Of a DNA stretch of 64,000 nucleotides, positions 61,321-64,000 are shown one piece after another (within the stretch, counting starts at the first letter, position 1; each line of letters starts with the position of its first letter). The position numbers and the translations under genes were made by a program. The notes under the pieces were generated by a model. That model worked only from the letters and a program-made list of their open reading frames with translations. It did not search any database and was not told the origin of the DNA. The stretch is from Megalobrama amblycephala (lineage: Eukaryota > Chordata > Actinopteri > Cypriniformes > Xenocyprididae): contig NC_063053.1 in NCBI RefSeq assembly GCF_018812025.1, positions 13,620,623-13,684,622 on the forward strand, read 5' to 3'.

Positions 61321-61868
61321 CCATCTCCACAAATTATGGATGAGCTCATAATCTATTAAAAAAAAAAGTGTGTGTGTGTGTGATGAATGTTTATAAAATC
61401 TAAGATTTCATAACATCTAGCCTAAAGAAATATTATAAAGGCTGATGCAAGATCGAAAACACAGACACAACAGGATTTATCATCTCTACTGTCAATAAAA
61501 GTGAAGAATAATAAAAAATAAAAGCAACAATGAAAAATGTGCAAGTCATGTGTTAGACAATTTTTCACTGTGAAATATATATATAAAAAAAAATATGTTG
61601 GGTTGCATCCATTATTGTGCACACAGCACAGAGGATGCAATAATGTTCATTTGCGAGGCTTGTCTCTCTAAGGACGTCCCGTCACAACATGTCTCAGATG
61701 TCAGTGATCTAGGAACACACTTTTAAATTCTTTTTTTAATTCAGGCCACCAGTCAACGAATGTCATGTCAGTAGTATGAGAATGATTCAAGAGGATTGAA
61801 GAATAAATTAAAATTGTGTAAACTGAGGAGTCTGACTTACCTTTTTTTTTTTTTTGAGATCCTGGACA
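61321..61868. other. 3' flank, nothing recognised
   Basis: Short (TG)n at 61369-61383 and poly(T) at 61842-61855; otherwise no feature. Confidence 0.45.
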
Positions 61869-61876
61869 ATGTAGAG

Positions 61877-63486
61877 CAGTGATGGGCAACTTCGATAGTG
61901 ACGAGGGCCAACATTTTTTCTCCTTCATATCAAGGGGCCAGATTACTAATCCACACTCACACCTTTTACACTGTCTTACTCAATTTACTTTTTATTAAAG
62001 GTGCCCTAGAATTAAATATTGAATTTATATTGGCATAGTTAAATAAGAGTTCAGTACATGGAAAAGACATACATTGAGTTTCAAACCCCATTGCTTCCTC
62101 CTTCTTATATAAATCTCATTTGTTTAAAAGACTTCCGGAAAACACGCGGATCTCAACATAACACCGACTGTTACGTAACAGTCGGGATCATTAATATGTA
62201 TGACCCCAATATTTGCATATATGCCAGCCCATGTTCAAGGCATTAGACAAGGAAAGGCAGTATTTACGTCTGGATCTGTGCACAGACAAGGTAAGCCAGC
62301 AAGAACAACAGCGAAAAATGGCAGATGGAGCATTAATAACTGACATGATCCATGATAGCATGATATTTTTAGTGATATTTGTAAATTGTCTTTCTAAATG
62401 TTTCATTAGCATGTTGCTAATGTACTGTTAAATGTGGTTAAAGTTACCATCGTTTCTTACTGTATTCACGGAGACAAGAGCCGTCGCTATTTTCATTTTT
62501 AAACATGTGCAGTCTGTATAATGCATAAACACAACTTCATTCTTTATAAATCTCTCCCAACAGTGTAGCATTAGCCGTTAGCCACAGAGCATAGCCTCAA
62601 ACTCATTCAGAATCAAACGTAAACATCAAAATAAATACTTTACTCACATAATTTGAAGCATGCATACAGTATGCATGACGAACATCTTGTAAAGATCCAG
62701 TTGAGGGTTATATTAGCTGTGTGAACTTTGTAAATGCGCTGTAATATAGTCCAGAGCTCGTGTGGCAGGGAGCACGCGATTTAAAGGGGCGGCGCTGCCA
62801 AAATCAGTGTATAGTTAATGATGCCCCAAAATAGGCAGTTAAAAAAATTAATAAAAAAAAATCTATGGGGTATTTTGAGCTGAAACTTTACAGACACATT
62901 CAGGAGACACCTTAGACTTATATTACATCTTGTGAAAAAGCATTCTTGGGCACCTTTAAGGGAATTTAATGTATAATTAATGCAATTTGTTTTCAAAGAT
63001 TTAAAACCTGTGCAATTATGCCAATACAAATAGGAAATTTTGTTTTCAGTTGACAAGCAATATTACCCCAACAAGCAAATCTAAACATCTCAATTGCATT
63101 GTCTGTAAATCTGCAAGAAACAAATGTACAGAAGTCCTATTTTTGATCACAAGCCCAGAGAACATTTTCAGCTCAACCTCAGAGAGCAGTTAAAAAGTGC
63201 CTATTCAAAAAAAAATAGTCGTTCCATATGGTATTACCATAAATAACCCACATAATATATCCACAAAGATATATTACCATGAATAAAAATGCTATTTTAA
63301 AAAATTTATAAGAACAATAGATTTCTGTCATTCATTTGGCAAAAAGGTTTCGTTGACTATGCATTTTACCTTCTCCTGGTTTGATTTAGTATTAACATCA
63401 TAATCTGAACACAATCTTTTACATTACTTGCTTTTCAAATGTTTTAAAATTGAACGGTCCCATGGGCCGCCAGTTGCCCATCCCTG
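61877..63486. mobile_element. hAT element with exact 8-bp target duplication, interrupted
   Basis: 1610 bp, ends CAGTGATGGGCAACT and (inverted) CAGGGATGGGCAACTGGCGG, flanked by ATGTAGAG at 61869-61876 and 63487-63494. The 8-bp duplication and CAG...G termini identify hAT. No transposase frame is left. The TTAA element at 61995-62959 lies inside it, leaving about 645 bp of the original element. Confidence 0.9.
61995..62959. mobile_element. TTAA-flanked element (TTAAAGGTGCCC family), complete, nested
   Basis: 965 bp from TTAAAGGTGCCCTAGAAT to its near inverse (read inverted: TTAAAGGTGCCCAAGAAT). TTAA lies at 61995-61998 and 62956-62959. Second copy at 55890-56803. Non-coding; frames at 62191-62431 run on opposite strands and are chance. 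Confidence 0.87.
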
Positions 63487-63494
63487 ATGTAGAG

Positions 63495-64000
63495 CATCCA
63501 AAGATATAAAACTGTAGCTGTGTGAGCTTAAATTTGGTGGTGGTGGGGTGGGGTCTTTGGTTTCTTCATCTCACTGACAATGGATCCAAATGATAAGTCT
63601 ACGGAAAGAGGTTTTGTTAGTGATAGAGTTGTTACAGTCCACACAGCCAGATGATCAGTCCAGTAAGATGTCTTCCATTGTGTGGTGTGAAAGAAGCAAG
63701 ATTCAAAACAGCCTTGAACAGTCATGTTGGAGAATGCCAGACCCTTGGTGTACTGAGAGGGTCCATGCTGCTGTCTGAAGGAGTTGTGAAAGTCAGGCAC
63801 ATCGATGCAGAGAGTGATTATAGTCGAAACATTCAACTGCCATGAAGGTCAACCTACCATCAAAGAATATCCTCAGTGTAGCAGCTGAAGAAACCATAAA
63901 AGTTGATGTGAGTATAACCTTGTGGGTGTTTCAGAATTTATTTCCTGGCAGAATAATAAAAACACACACTTGTCACTCCCAGAAGTTGCATAGCAGCCAG
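63495..64000. other. Downstream flank, unassigned
   Basis: Less A/T-rich than the surrounding sequence, with frames of 102 (63528-63836, minus) and about 60 codons (plus), none with a recognisable domain or convincing splice sites. It might belong to an exon of a neighbouring transcript, but nothing in it identifies one. Confidence 0.3.

Overview
This is vertebrate intronic and exonic DNA, almost certainly from a cyprinid-type teleost (zebrafish/carp/goldfish relatives). The evidence is split coding exons with GT-AG introns, long (CA/TG)n and (TA)n microsatellites, tRNA-derived SINEs ending in the fish 'GATAAAAGCGTCTG' tail, and many copies of the TTAA-flanked elements that begin AAAGGGTTAGTTCACCC. 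There are no bacterial features, operons, CRISPR arrays or prokaryotic mobile elements.

The only protein gene I can support is the 3' part of neuregulin 3 (nrg3; I cannot tell nrg3a from nrg3b) on the + strand. Seven exons are visible: 10414-10487 (second half of the EGF domain), 31296-31322 (27-nt juxtamembrane microexon), 40521-40623 (stalk and transmembrane helix), 41522-41648, 46396-46514, 50305-50484 (cytoplasmic tail) and 57568-58135 (last coding exon, with stop). All splice phases match. Joined, they give one open frame of 398 residues from the EGF cysteine C5 to the stop. The 3' UTR runs to a poly(A) signal at 60906-60911. The exons for the N-terminal region and the first half of the EGF domain are not in the window and must lie upstream.

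The rest is intron and 3' flank, rich in DNA transposons. They include a rearranged Tc1 copy (1-580), hAT elements (18841-19953 with a transposase relic, 20996-21759, 30253-30562 and 61877-63486, the last two with exact 8-bp target duplications), Harbinger-type elements (32664-33358 with a MADF-domain relic, 33573-34055, 47201-47485), several TTAA-flanked families, two SINEs and a probable solo LTR. Many are nested, which gives a relative order of insertion. Introns at about 14.1-18.8 kb, 28-30 kb and 42.7-45.6 kb look largely single-copy.

The most interesting signals are: the phase-symmetric 27-nt nrg3 microexon behind a very long pyrimidine tract; a SINE that ends right against the branch point of the EGF exon; two perfect palindromes side by side with (AT)n loops at 34837-35088; the three-layer transposon nest at 46983-48175; and unrelated TTAA-inserted families that share the terminus TTAAAG. 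I see no clearly new biological system; the window reads as a neuregulin gene in a transposon-dense fish genome.
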